DNA from: an uncultured Bacteroides sp.
Lineage (GTDB): Bacteria; Bacteroidota; Bacteroidia; Bacteroidales; Bacteroidaceae
DNA length: 15,369 nucleotides
Reading direction: 5' to 3'
Assembly (NCBI GenBank): GCA_900551645.1
Contig: URWP01000038.1
Coordinates: 1-15,369 of the forward strand
Made by a program: the position numbers and the translations under genes. Under the pieces are notes generated by a model. It did not search any database, had not been told where the DNA came from, and saw only the letters and a list, made by a program, of their open reading frames with translations. Positions 1 through 7,526 of the stretch are shown one piece after another; within the stretch, counting starts at the first letter, position 1, and each line of letters begins with the position of its first letter.

Positions 1-164
1 GTGCACTGGTATGGTTGAACAGTGCCGGAGTAACAAACGCATTTAATCATAACCAGGCAAAGGATGCTCTGAAATCGGCCGCTTATACGTATGTGGTTGC
101 CGCATTGGGCTCTCTGGCTACATTGGTTTACTATATCATGATATTTACCAATCGTCGGGAGTGA
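1..164 (+). CDS. C-terminal fragment of an unidentified membrane protein
   Basis: An open frame enters from the left edge (first full codon at base 3) and ends at a TGA at 162-164, giving 53 residues of C-terminus. It contains a polar stretch (NAFNHNQAKDALKSA) and then one clear hydrophobic segment (YVVAALGSLATLVYYIMIF) followed by a short basic/acidic tail (TNRRE), so the protein ends with a membrane helix and a short soluble end. The start and most of the gene lie outside the window. The pattern of an amphipathic stretch followed by a last helix recalls small multi-helix membrane proteins of Bacteroidetes, but I cannot name the family. A terminator follows 35 bases later, so it is probably the last gene of its unit and not linked to hisS. 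Confidence 0.6.
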   Translation, partial: ALVWLNSAGVTNAFNHNQAKDALKSAAYTYVVAALGSLATLVYYIMIFTNRRE

Positions 165-198
165 TAGCTCGATGGGGTAGAAGCTATTTCAATTTTTT

Positions 199-228
199 CC
201 TCCGGCAAGTATGTCGGGGGATTTTTTT
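199..228 (+). terminator. Rho-independent terminator after the partial membrane protein gene
   Basis: An 8-base-pair stem (CCTCCGGC at 199-206 with GTCGGGGG at 213-220, two G-U pairs) has a 6-base loop and is followed directly by A and seven T residues (222-228). This is a standard intrinsic terminator reading rightward, placed 35 bases after the stop codon of the preceding gene. Confidence 0.8.
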
Positions 229-417
229 GTATTGCACTTTTCTTTCGCTGTCTTTTCTTAGGCTGGAATGCGGTTTCTCTTCGGAAACAGGTACTATCGG
301 GGAGGGGAAAACGGAGTGATTAACAATCAGAAGTTGTTTTTGGTCCGATTTTTATTCCATATTAAGTTTAATAAGTGTTTCCTTGAGCCTTCGTGTACAG
401 AAAGTTTGTCTCATTGA

Positions 418-448
418 TTTTCTGTATCAAATATTTCATTTACTTTTG
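418..448 (+). promoter_or_regulatory. Bacteroidetes-type promoter for hisS
   Basis: The octamer TACTTTTG at 441-448 matches the Bacteroidetes -7 consensus TAnnTTTG exactly. The -33 element is weak: TTTT at 418-421, 19 bases upstream, where TTTG is expected. Transcription would start near 455, leaving a leader of only about 20 bases before the hisS ATG at 476. An 8-base inverted repeat (TACAGAAA 396-403, TTTCTGTA 419-426) overlaps the -33 region and could be an operator or chance. Confidence 0.6.
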
Positions 449-475
449 CAGGTAGAATTAAATGACGAATGAATT

Positions 476-1840
476 ATGGCAACAAAACCAGGAATTCCTA
501 AAGGAACCAGAGACTTTTCGCCGGTAGAGATGGCGAAACGTAATTATATATTCGATACCATCCGTGAAGTGTTCTACCGGTATGGTTTCCAACAGATTGA
601 AACTCCTTCGATGGAGAACTTGTCTACCCTGATGGGAAAATACGGGGAAGAAGGTGATAAACTGTTGTTCAAAATCCAGAACTCAGGCGATTACTTTTCG
701 GGACTGACCGACGAGGAATTGTTAAGCCGTAATGCCGCCAAGCTGGCCAGTAAGTTTTGTGAGAAGGGTCTCCGTTACGACTTGACCGTGCCTTTCGCCC
801 GTTACGTGGTAATGCATCGTGACGAGCTGACTTTCCCGTTCAAGCGTTTCCAGATTCAGCCGGTATGGCGTGCCGACCGTCCTCAGAAAGGACGTTACCG
901 TGAGTTCTATCAGTGTGATGCCGATGTTGTAGGTAGCAATTCGTTGCTCAACGAGGTAGAATTGGTACAGATGATTGATGCGGTGTTCCAGAAATTTGGT
1001 ATCCGAGTATCTATCAAGATAAACAACCGTAAGATTCTGACCGGTATCGCCGAAATTATCGGAGAGGCCGATAAGATAGTAGACATTACCGTAGCTATCG
1101 ATAAGTTGGATAAAATCGGTCTGGACAATGTAAATGCCGAACTGGCTTCGAAAGGAATTTCTCAGGAGGCTATCGATAAGCTTCAGCCGATTATTATGCT
1201 AAGCGGAACGAATGCCGAGAAACTGGAAACCCTGAAAACGGTTTTGGCTGCCAGCGAGACCGGTCTGAAAGGAGTGGAAGAAAGCGAATTTATCCTGAAT
1301 ACGGTTGCTCGTCTGGGTGTGAAATCGGAAGTGGAACTGGATTTGACTCTTGCCCGTGGTCTGAACTATTATACCGGTGCCATCTTCGAAGTGAAGGCGC
1401 TTGATGTACAGATAGGTAGTATCAGCGGTGGTGGCCGTTATGATAACCTGACCGGTGTGTTCGGAATGGATGGCATGTCGGGAGTAGGTATCTCTTTCGG
1501 TGCCGACCGTATCTATGATGTATTGAACCAACTCGATTTGTATCCGAAGGATGCCGTAAACGGTACACAACTTCTGTTCGTGAATTTCGGAGAGGCAGAA
1601 GCGGCTTATGCGCTTCCTATTCTTCAGCAGGTGCGTGAAGCTGGTATCCGTGCCGAGATTTATCCGGATAGTACGAAGATGAAGAAACAGATGAGTTATG
1701 CCAATAGCAAGGCCATCGCTTTTGTTGCTATTATAGGTGAAAATGAAATGAATGAAGGTAAGGTTACTTTGAAGAACATGACTACCGGTGAGCAATCATT
1801 GGTTTCTCCGGAGGAATTGATAAGCATCGTAAAATCTTGA
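476..1840 (+). CDS. hisS: Histidyl-tRNA synthetase
   Basis: Class II aminoacyl-tRNA synthetase that activates histidine with ATP and charges tRNA-His in the cytoplasm. The 454 residues carry the expected order of signatures: N-terminal GIPKGTRDF (6-14), the substrate loop RYDLTVPFARY (100-110), motif 2 around FQIQPVWRADRP (125-136) continuing to YREFYQCDADVVG, the histidine-specific motif LARGLNYYTGAIFE (292-305, with the catalytic-type Arg294), and motif 3 GGGRYD and GVGISFGADRI (318-346). A C-terminal anticodon-binding domain begins near residue 365. The family is usually 420-460 residues, so the gene is complete. The ATG at 476 is chosen because MATKPGIPKGTRDF is the usual beginning; two earlier ATGs (462, 469) are out of frame and soon hit stops. 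No strong Shine-Dalgarno site precedes it. Transcribed from the promoter at 441-448 and followed by a large hairpin. Confidence 0.97.
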   Translation: MATKPGIPKGTRDFSPVEMAKRNYIFDTIREVFYRYGFQQIETPSMENLSTLMGKYGEEGDKLLFKIQNSGDYFSGLTDEELLSRNAAKLASKFCEKGLRYDLTVPFARYVVMHRDELTFPFKRFQIQPVWRADRPQKGRYREFYQCDADVVGSNSLLNEVELVQMIDAVFQKFGIRVSIKINNRKILTGIAEIIGEADKIVDITVAIDKLDKIGLDNVNAELASKGISQEAIDKLQPIIMLSGTNAEKLETLKTVLAASETGLKGVEESEFILNTVARLGVKSEVELDLTLARGLNYYTGAIFEVKALDVQIGSISGGGRYDNLTGVFGMDGMSGVGISFGADRIYDVLNQLDLYPKDAVNGTQLLFVNFGEAEAAYALPILQQVREAGIRAEIYPDSTKMKKQMSYANSKAIAFVAIIGENEMNEGKVTLKNMTTGEQSLVSPEELISIVKS

Positions 1841-1866
1841 ATCTCTAATCTCTAATAGATAAACGT

Positions 1867-1927
1867 GACGCTGGGGAGCAGAAAGGCAGATGAAGACATC
1901 TGTACCTTTTCTCCCCGCGTCTTTTTT
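1867..1927 (+). terminator. Large terminator-like hairpin between hisS and the PTH2 gene
   Basis: A long, nearly continuous stem: GACGC (1867-1871) pairs with GCGTC (1917-1921), GGGGAG (1873-1878) with CTCCCC (1911-1916), GAAAGG (1881-1886) with CCTTTT (1905-1910), and CAGATG (1887-1892) with CATCTG (1897-1902) around an AAGA loop. Only small bulges interrupt it. Six T residues (1922-1927) follow. As seen, it is a strong intrinsic terminator for hisS, but the T tract ends only two bases before the ATG of the next gene, so it may also control that gene. Confidence 0.85.
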
Positions 1928-1929
1928 GT

Positions 1930-2349
1930 ATGGATATGGAACCAAGAAATGTAAAACAGGTCATCGTGATGCGTAAGGACTTGAACATGCGCAAGGGAAA
2001 GATGATTGCTCAAGGAGCACATGCATCAGTCGATGCATTACTCTCGCTTTTCGGACAACGTGAAGAGGATGGAAAAACTACGTATACTTTAACTTATGGT
2101 GAGGATTCCCCGCTGGCCGAATGGTTGGGCGGTATGTATGCCAAAATCTGTGTGTATGTGAATTCAGAAAAAGAGTTGATGGAAATTTATGAACGTATCT
2201 GTCAAGAGAACCCTGCTATTCCGCTAGCTCTTATTGAGGATGCTGGTCTGACTGAATTTCACGGTATTCCAACTAAAACTTGTCTGGGTATCGGTCCCTG
2301 GTGGGCGGAGGAAATTGACCGTTTCACCGGTGACTTGAAATTGTTATAG
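1930..2349 (+). CDS. Peptidyl-tRNA hydrolase, PTH2 family
   Basis: Small cytoplasmic enzyme of the archaeal/eukaryotic-type PTH2 family, which hydrolyses the ester bond of peptidyl-tRNAs that drop off the ribosome so that tRNA is recycled. Visible family features in the 139 residues: KQVIVMRKDLNMRKGKMIAQGAHAS (9-33, the conserved Lys/Gly-Lys and A-Q-x-A-H-A-S helix), LAEWLGGMYAKICVYV (62-77), the DAGLTE segment (104-109, with the conserved Asp105), and the C-terminal T-K-T-x-L-G-I-G-P and TGDLKLL (115-139). Length is close to the usual 115-140 residues. The ATG at 1930 follows the T tract of the preceding hairpin with no room for a ribosome-binding site; an in-frame ATG at 1936 gives the protein MEPRNVKQ and is equally possible. 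It sits downstream of hisS, so both neighbours act on tRNA. The specific assignment as an active hydrolase rests on family resemblance. Confidence 0.88.
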   Translation: MDMEPRNVKQVIVMRKDLNMRKGKMIAQGAHASVDALLSLFGQREEDGKTTYTLTYGEDSPLAEWLGGMYAKICVYVNSEKELMEIYERICQENPAIPLALIEDAGLTEFHGIPTKTCLGIGPWWAEEIDRFTGDLKLL

Positions 2350-2358
2350 CTCTTACAT

Positions 2359-2376
2359 CGGATTGTTATCAGTCCG
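2359..2376 (+). terminator. Weak hairpin after the PTH2 gene
   Basis: CGGATTG (2359-2365) pairs with CAGTCCG (2370-2376) around a 4-base TTAT loop, one G-U pair. It lies 10 bases after the PTH2 stop codon, but only TTGTC follows instead of a true T tract, so it would be a weak terminator or an mRNA 3'-end stabiliser. Confidence 0.35.
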
Positions 2377-2409
2377 TTGTCAACCTGTAATATGAATCCG
2401 CTTCTTTTG
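2377..2409 (+). promoter_or_regulatory. Possible promoter for the phosphatase-glycosyltransferase pair
   Basis: TTCTTTTG (2402-2409) matches the -7 consensus TAnnTTTG except for T in place of A at the second position, and a TTG lies 22 bases upstream (2377-2379). Spacing is slightly long. It is the best candidate in the 92-base gap before the ATG at 2442. A GGAG at 2436-2439 vicinity can serve as ribosome-binding site but is very close to the ATG. Confidence 0.3.
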
Positions 2410-2441
2410 TATTAGATAAAAAAAATCTTATAACGGAGAAT

Positions 2442-3251
2442 ATGGATTCTAGACCTTATTATCGGACGATTGTCTTGTCGGATATTCATTTGGGTACAGC
2501 CTACTCAAAAGTGACCGAGGTGAGTGACTTTCTGAGTGGCGTGAATTGTGAACGCCTGATTCTGAACGGGGACATTATAGACGGGTGGCATTTGCAAAAA
2601 TCAGGGGTGAAGAAATGGAAACCTGAACATACCCGTTTCTTTAAGATTCTTATGAAGATGATGGAGAATTGCGGTACGGAGGTGATTTATGTGCGTGGAA
2701 ATCACGATGATTTCCTGGATAATCTGGTGCCTTTGCAATTTGGTGGTATACAGATTGTGCACTCATATGTACTGGAAAGCGGAGCTAAACGTTATTTTGT
2801 GACTCATGGCGATGTGTTCGATAAAATTACCTCCGGTATGAAGTGGTTGGCTAAGTTGGGCGATGTGGGTTATACTCTTCTACTCAAGTTGAATGGTTTG
2901 TATAACCGGTATCGGGCTCGTCGGGGAAAATCGTATTATTCCTTGTCGCAAGTCGTCAAGCAGAAGGTGAAACGGGCTGTATCATACATTTCCTATTTTG
3001 AATCGGTCCTTGTCGGATTTGCCCGTGACCGAGGGTGTGATGGGGTGATTTGCGGCCATATTCACCACCCGGAAAACCGGATGGTAGACGGTATCCATTA
3101 CCTGAATTCCGGCGATTGGGTAGAAACCTTGTCTGCACTCACTGAAGATGCTGAAGGACAATGGAATATTGTTTACTATACTGATTGGATGCTTGTGTCT
3201 GAGAAGGATGAAGAAACTCATGTTTTACCTATCATTCCTGTAGCCTCATGA
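2442..3251 (+). CDS. Metallophosphatase of the LpxH/PlcP-like family
   Basis: A calcineurin-like, two-metal phosphoesterase of 269 residues. The metal-ligand motifs appear in order: SDIHLG (Asp14, His16), NGDIIDGW (42-49, Asp44), GNHDD (86-90, Asn87 and His88), THGD (121-124, His122) and CGHIHHP (204-210, His206 and His208). The C-terminal GDWVETLSALTE (224-235) is characteristic of a broad family often annotated as UDP-2,3-diacylglucosamine diphosphatase (LpxH, lipid A synthesis). However, classical LpxH has GNRD, whereas this protein has GNHD; from memory the GNHD/GDWVE form is closer to PlcP-type phosphatases that strip phospholipid head groups and that sit next to a glycosyltransferase, as here. 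Its TGA overlaps the next ATG (ATGA), so the two proteins are probably made together. No signal peptide, so it acts in the cytoplasm or at the inner membrane surface. The true substrate is open. Confidence 0.85.
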   Translation: MDSRPYYRTIVLSDIHLGTAYSKVTEVSDFLSGVNCERLILNGDIIDGWHLQKSGVKKWKPEHTRFFKILMKMMENCGTEVIYVRGNHDDFLDNLVPLQFGGIQIVHSYVLESGAKRYFVTHGDVFDKITSGMKWLAKLGDVGYTLLLKLNGLYNRYRARRGKSYYSLSQVVKQKVKRAVSYISYFESVLVGFARDRGCDGVICGHIHHPENRMVDGIHYLNSGDWVETLSALTEDAEGQWNIVYYTDWMLVSEKDEETHVLPIIPVAS

Positions 3252-4366
3252 AATTTCTGTTTATTGTTCAAGGAGAGGGAAGAGGGCATTTGACCCAGGC
3301 CATTACTCTGGAAAGCATTTTGCGCCGTTCGGGACATGAAGTGGTAGAGGTTTTGGTGGGTAAGAGCGAATCCCGGCGTCTACCCGGTTTCTTCAACCGA
3401 AGTATTCAAGCTCCTATCAAGCAGTTTGTGAGTCCTAATTTTTTACCCACCCACAATAATAAACGGGTAAATCTGACCCGAAGTGTCTTTTATAACCTGA
3501 TGAAACTACCCACGTATGCCGAAAGTATCCGTTTTATTCACCAGCGCATCCGTGATACCAAAGCCGATATGGTTATCAATTTTTATGAATTGCTGACCGG
3601 TCTGACTTATTTTTTCTATCGTCCTTCTGTTCCTCATATCTGCATCGGACATCAGTATCTGTTTCTACATAAAGATTTCAAGCTTCCTCAGGCTTTCCGG
3701 AAGAAACTGTTCTGTCTAAATTTTTTCTCTCGTCTGACTGCTTTGGGAGCTTCTGAGCATCTGGCTCTGTCATTCCGTTCGATGCCCGATGATTCGGGTA
3801 ACCGTATCCAGGTGGTTCCTCCGTTGTTGCGGCGTGATGTTTTTCAGGTGGAACCTGTAGCCGGCAATTATATCCATGGGTATCTGCTGAATTCCGGTTT
3901 TTCGGAGAGCGTACTTCAATGGCATAAGGCCTGTCCCGAAGTTCCTCTGCGTTTCTTTTGGGACCGTTGGCAGGAACCGGCGGTCAAACGGGTGGACGAT
4001 ACCTTGAGCTTTTATCAATTGGACGATGTGGAGTTTCTGCGTCAGATGGCTGGTTGCAAGGCTTATGCCAGTACGGCGGGTTTCGAGTCGGTGTGCGAAG
4101 CCCTGTATTTGGGTAAACCGATACTCATGGTACCTGCCCACATCGAGCAGGAATGTAATGCGTATGATGCAATGCAAAGCCGTGCCGGAATCGTGGATGA
4201 CAATTTTGATTTGGGGAAGTTGCTGGATTTCGCAAGAACTTATCAGCGGAATGAGGAGTTTGCCGGATGGGTGGAATCAGCCGAGACTCTTATTTTGAAC
4301 GAACTGGAACGGATGATTCCTGATGATTTTCTACAACACATGTATTTGGTGGAGGAATATGTCTGA
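3248..4366 (+). CDS. GT-B fold glycosyltransferase (MurG/GT28-like)
   Basis: A 372-residue protein with the two-lobed GT-B plan. The N-terminal lobe opens with MKFLFIVQGEGRGHLTQAI, whose Gly-rich GEGRGH loop (9-14) is the acceptor/nucleotide loop seen in MurG and related family 28 transferases. The C-terminal lobe has FLRQMAGCKAYASTAGFESVCEALYLGKPILMVP (263-296), the typical nucleotide-sugar site: a Gly plus Glu in STAGFESVCEAL, and GKP before a beta strand, then EQECNAY. It probably transfers a sugar from a nucleotide sugar to a lipid or cell-envelope acceptor, but neither sugar nor acceptor can be read from the sequence. The start ATG overlaps the stop of the upstream metallophosphatase by 4 bases, implying translational coupling and a shared pathway. 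It has no signal peptide or obvious membrane helix. Confidence 0.82.
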   Translation: MKFLFIVQGEGRGHLTQAITLESILRRSGHEVVEVLVGKSESRRLPGFFNRSIQAPIKQFVSPNFLPTHNNKRVNLTRSVFYNLMKLPTYAESIRFIHQRIRDTKADMVINFYELLTGLTYFFYRPSVPHICIGHQYLFLHKDFKLPQAFRKKLFCLNFFSRLTALGASEHLALSFRSMPDDSGNRIQVVPPLLRRDVFQVEPVAGNYIHGYLLNSGFSESVLQWHKACPEVPLRFFWDRWQEPAVKRVDDTLSFYQLDDVEFLRQMAGCKAYASTAGFESVCEALYLGKPILMVPAHIEQECNAYDAMQSRAGIVDDNFDLGKLLDFARTYQRNEEFAGWVESAETLILNELERMIPDDFLQHMYLVEEYV

Positions 4367-4378
4367 AAACATGTTATC

Positions 4379-4433
4379 TGTTTCAGAATGAGGTTAAAAG
4401 AACTTTTTTATAAATTTTCTTGTTGCTGAAACA
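4379..4433 (+). repeat. Inverted repeat in the gap before ppk1
   Basis: TGTTTCAG (4379-4386) and CTGAAACA (4426-4433) are perfect 8-base inverted copies enclosing 39 AT-rich bases that include a run of six T (4404-4409). It lies just after the glycosyltransferase stop and could be a processing or pausing structure or chance. No convincing Bacteroidetes promoter was found in this 113-base gap; TTTCTTTG (4454-4461) is a one-mismatch -7 box without a proper -33 partner. Confidence 0.3.
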
Positions 4434-4479
4434 CCATTGTCATACTTATTTCTTTTCTTTGCAAAAAAAGGGAAAAAAT

Positions 4480-6546
4480 ATGGCACAGAAAAAAAAGAAG
4501 ACGAATCCTTATCTGGAACGAGATATCAGTTGGATGTATTTCAATCATCGTATTTTGCAGGAAGCTACCCGTTCGCATGTACCTTTGTTGGAACGGATGG
4601 CTTTTTTGGGCATATATTCGAACAATTTGGATGAATTTTTCCGTGTCCGTATGGCGACGCAGAGCCGTATAGCAGAATATACTGATAAATCGGCGGCCAA
4701 AGAACGTGACCATGCCAAAAAATTAATTCGGGAAATTGGAAAAATCAATGCCCGTTATGTGAAGGAGTATGAACAGGCCGTGCATAATGTCATCGAGGAA
4801 TTCCGTAAGGAGAATGTTTTTCTGGTCAATGATACAGGACCGACACCTGAGCAAGGCGAATTTGTTCGTGCTTATTATCGGGAAAAATTGAACGGATTTA
4901 TTGTTCCTGTCTGGTTTTCAGCTATCAAATTACTGGATAGTGAAACCGACGAAAACATTTACTTAGCAGTGAAGGCGGCTAAGGAGAATGGGAAGGCAAC
5001 CGTAGATTATGCTTTTCTGGAACTTCCGGTAGGTATTTGTGGACGTTTTATCCGTTTGCCGGATAGTGACGGAAAAAGTTACCTGATGTATCTGGATGAT
5101 GTTATTCGCTATTGTCTGCCGATTGTATTCGAAGGATTGGGATATACCCGTTTTGAGGCATATGCCTTTAAGTTTACAAGGGATGCCGAAATGGAAATTG
5201 ACAATGATTTGCGGAGCGGTACATTACAGAAGATTTCGAAAGGTGTTAAAAGCCGGAAAAAAGGTGAGCCTTTACGGGTTATCTATGATACTTACATGCC
5301 GAAAGATTTGTTGAAAAGAGTATTGAACAAACTTGATTTAGATAGTCTGGATACTGTATTGGGTAGCGGAAGATATCAAAATCACAAAGACCTGATGCAT
5401 TTTCCTGATTGTGGCCGGCATAATCTGAAGTACCCGGCATGGCCTTCTATTTTGAAAAAGGAATTGGATGGTCCGGAAAGTGTATTGGAAAAGATTCAGC
5501 ACAAGGATCGTTTTATCCATGTGCCTTATCATAATTTTGATTCCTTTATCCGTGTGTTGCAGGAAGCGGCCGTAAGCAAACAGGTGCGTGGTATCAAGAT
5601 TACGCTGTACCGTCTGGCCAAAGAATCAAAAGTTGTCAAGGCCCTGATAGGAGCTGCTCGTAACGGAAAGAAAGTGACGGTAGTCATTGAATTGCTGGCA
5701 CGTTTTGATGAAGCTTCCAATATAAACTGGTCTAAACGAATGCAGGATGCGGGAATCAAGGTTATTTTTGGTGTAGAGGGCTTGAAGGTACATTCTAAGA
5801 TTACACATATCAGTATGAAGAATGGTCCTGATATTGCTTGTATCAGTACTGGTAACTTCCATGAAGGGAATGCCCGTTCGTATACTGATTGTATGCTCAT
5901 GACGGCTTCCAGCCGATTGGTGAGGGACGTAAACACTGTCTTCGATTTTATTGAGCGTCCGTATAGTCCGGTTAAGTTCAAGGAACTTCTGGTATCACCG
6001 AATGAAATGAAAAACAAGTTCGTTTCACTTATCAACAATGAAATCAAAAACAAGAAAGCCGGCAAACCGGCCTATATTAAAATCAAGATTAATCATATTA
6101 CTGATCCGGTGATGGTGAACAAACTCTACGAAGCTTCGGCTGCCGGTGTGGATATTGATTTGGTAGTCCGTGGAAACTGTTCGTTGGTGACTGATATCCA
6201 GGGTGTAAGCAGCAACATCCGGATTCATGGCATTATCGACCGTTATCTGGAACACTCGCGGATATTTGTTTTTGCGGCCGGAGGTGAAGAGAAAGTCTTT
6301 ATAGGTTCGGCTGACTGGATGCCACGTAACCTGGATAACCGGGTAGAAGTCATTACACCGATATATGATCCGGTTATCAAGGAAGAAATGAAGCGGATAG
6401 TAGAATATGGATTAGCCGATACTATGCAAGGGCGTATCGTTGATGGTAGAGGTGGAAATGAATTTTGGGAGTCGAAGGATGGAACCTTGTTCCGTTCGCA
6501 AGAGGCTCTGTATAATTATTATCTGGCCGAGAATCAGAAAGATTGA
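4480..6546 (+). CDS. ppk1: Polyphosphate kinase 1
   Basis: Makes inorganic polyphosphate from the terminal phosphate of ATP, reversibly, through a phosphohistidine intermediate. The 688-residue length is typical of PPK1. The N-terminal domain begins with YLERDISWMYFNHRILQEA, followed by NLDEFFRVRMA. The first catalytic domain has the ITLYRLAKES stretch and VHSKI with His438, matching the autophosphorylated His435 of the E. coli enzyme; TGNFHEGNARSYTD follows. The second catalytic domain has YLEHSRI with His592 and FIGSADWMPRNLDNRVEV. The frame stays open to 4420 (TTG), but the ATG at 4480 is preferred because AAAGGGAA lies just upstream as a ribosome-binding site and the basic N-terminus KKKK then leads into the conserved fold. 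It is followed after 27 bases by ppx, so synthesis and degradation of polyphosphate are probably co-transcribed. All key residues are present. Confidence 0.96.
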   Translation: MAQKKKKTNPYLERDISWMYFNHRILQEATRSHVPLLERMAFLGIYSNNLDEFFRVRMATQSRIAEYTDKSAAKERDHAKKLIREIGKINARYVKEYEQAVHNVIEEFRKENVFLVNDTGPTPEQGEFVRAYYREKLNGFIVPVWFSAIKLLDSETDENIYLAVKAAKENGKATVDYAFLELPVGICGRFIRLPDSDGKSYLMYLDDVIRYCLPIVFEGLGYTRFEAYAFKFTRDAEMEIDNDLRSGTLQKISKGVKSRKKGEPLRVIYDTYMPKDLLKRVLNKLDLDSLDTVLGSGRYQNHKDLMHFPDCGRHNLKYPAWPSILKKELDGPESVLEKIQHKDRFIHVPYHNFDSFIRVLQEAAVSKQVRGIKITLYRLAKESKVVKALIGAARNGKKVTVVIELLARFDEASNINWSKRMQDAGIKVIFGVEGLKVHSKITHISMKNGPDIACISTGNFHEGNARSYTDCMLMTASSRLVRDVNTVFDFIERPYSPVKFKELLVSPNEMKNKFVSLINNEIKNKKAGKPAYIKIKINHITDPVMVNKLYEASAAGVDIDLVVRGNCSLVTDIQGVSSNIRIHGIIDRYLEHSRIFVFAAGGEEKVFIGSADWMPRNLDNRVEVITPIYDPVIKEEMKRIVEYGLADTMQGRIVDGRGGNEFWESKDGTLFRSQEALYNYYLAENQKD

Positions 6547-6573
6547 GTATATTAACGTAAAAGAAAGAGAGCT

Positions 6574-7500
6574 ATGTCTAATGAAGGTTCATGCGGCGCA
6601 AACTATGCGGCCATTGATATCGGTTCGAACGCCGTTCGTCTGCTTATCAAGAATGTGAAGGAAGGGGCTGACGGTCCTAAGTTTTCGAAAGTCCTGATGT
6701 TGCGTGTACCGTTACGTCTGGGGTTTGATGTATTTGCTAAAGAGAAGATTACTGACCAGCGTGCAAGGAACATGATTCGACTGATGAAATCATATCGGCA
6801 TCTGATGCGGATTTATGATGTGGAAGATTACCGTGCTTGTGCCACTTCAGCCATGCGTGATGCTAAGAACGGTCCGAAAATCATCAAGCAGATAAGGAAA
6901 GAGGCGGGTATACGTATTGATATCATTGACGGTCAACAGGAAGCGAAGATGGTATACAATAACCATATTGAGTGTATGGAGGACCGTAATGGGAATTATA
7001 TGTATGTTGATGTCGGAGGTGGTAGTACAGAAATCAATCTGCTTTCGCAGGGCGAGTTGGTATGCAGCCGTTCGTATAATATCGGTACCGTTCGTATTCT
7101 GAATCGGGTAGTACGTGACTCCGAATGGATGCGTCTGAAAGAGGATATGACGGAACTGGCTCAGTCTTATCCGGGAACTAATATTATCGGTTCGGGAGGT
7201 AATATCAATAAATTGTATCGTCTTGCCGAGAAGAAAGACAAGAAAAACCTGCGTATGTCTATGGAAACTTTGCATGAATTACATGATTCGTTGAAGAAGC
7301 TGACCGTGGAAGAACGTATGGAGAAGTTCGATCTGAAGCCAGACCGTGCGGATGTAATCGTTCCAGCGGGTGATATCTTCACCACCATCGGCGATATCAT
7401 TAAGGCAGAATATGTTTATGTACCGGTTATCGGCTTGGCCGATGGTATCATCGACGAACTCTATGCCAAACATAAGTCCAGAATCGTAGGTGTGATGTAG
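6574..7500 (+). CDS. ppx: Exopolyphosphatase / GppA-type phosphatase (short form)
   Basis: Member of the Ppx/GppA family in the actin-like ATPase fold; it removes phosphate from the ends of polyphosphate and/or hydrolyses pppGpp to ppGpp. Visible motifs: AIDIGSNAVRLLI (13-25, first phosphate loop), ACATSAMRDA (88-97), GQQEAKMVY (120-128, with the catalytic-type Glu123), YVDVGGGSTEINLL (144-157, second phosphate loop) and GSGGNINKLYRL (206-217). At 308 residues it contains only the two actin-like lobes and lacks the C-terminal HD-like and extra domains of the ~500-residue E. coli enzymes, a common short form. It lies 27 bases behind ppk1 with an AAAGAGAG stretch before the ATG as a weak ribosome-binding site. 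Pairing with ppk1 favours polyphosphate as the substrate; the split between Ppx and GppA activity cannot be settled from sequence. Confidence 0.9.
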   Translation: MSNEGSCGANYAAIDIGSNAVRLLIKNVKEGADGPKFSKVLMLRVPLRLGFDVFAKEKITDQRARNMIRLMKSYRHLMRIYDVEDYRACATSAMRDAKNGPKIIKQIRKEAGIRIDIIDGQQEAKMVYNNHIECMEDRNGNYMYVDVGGGSTEINLLSQGELVCSRSYNIGTVRILNRVVRDSEWMRLKEDMTELAQSYPGTNIIGSGGNINKLYRLAEKKDKKNLRMSMETLHELHDSLKKLTVEERMEKFDLKPDRADVIVPAGDIFTTIGDIIKAEYVYVPVIGLADGIIDELYAKHKSRIVGVM

Positions 7501-7526
7501 TAAGTTTCTGACGTGATAGAAAAAAT

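Noticed and set aside
229..440. RNA leader or T-box before hisS
   Set aside because: No T-box or riboswitch-like core was recognised, and the good -7 box at 441-448 puts the transcript start after this region.
1199..1795. 198-residue open frame on the minus strand inside hisS
   Set aside because: Lies wholly within hisS on the opposite strand, has low-complexity His/Ile/Thr-rich composition typical of a shadow frame, and no promoter or ribosome-binding site was seen.
4437..4461. Bacteroidetes-type promoter for ppk1
   Set aside because: TTTCTTTG at 4454-4461 is one mismatch from the -7 box, but the nearest TTG is only 14 bases away and no -33 element exists at the normal distance; read-through from upstream is as likely.
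4420..4479. 20-codon upstream extension of ppk1 from a TTG at 4420
   Set aside because: The ATG at 4480 has a ribosome-binding site (AAAGGGAA) and gives the normal family length; the extension is not PPK1-like.
5529..6065. 178-residue minus-strand open frame inside ppk1
   Set aside because: Complement of conserved catalytic-domain codons of ppk1; composition looks like a shadow and nothing supports expression.
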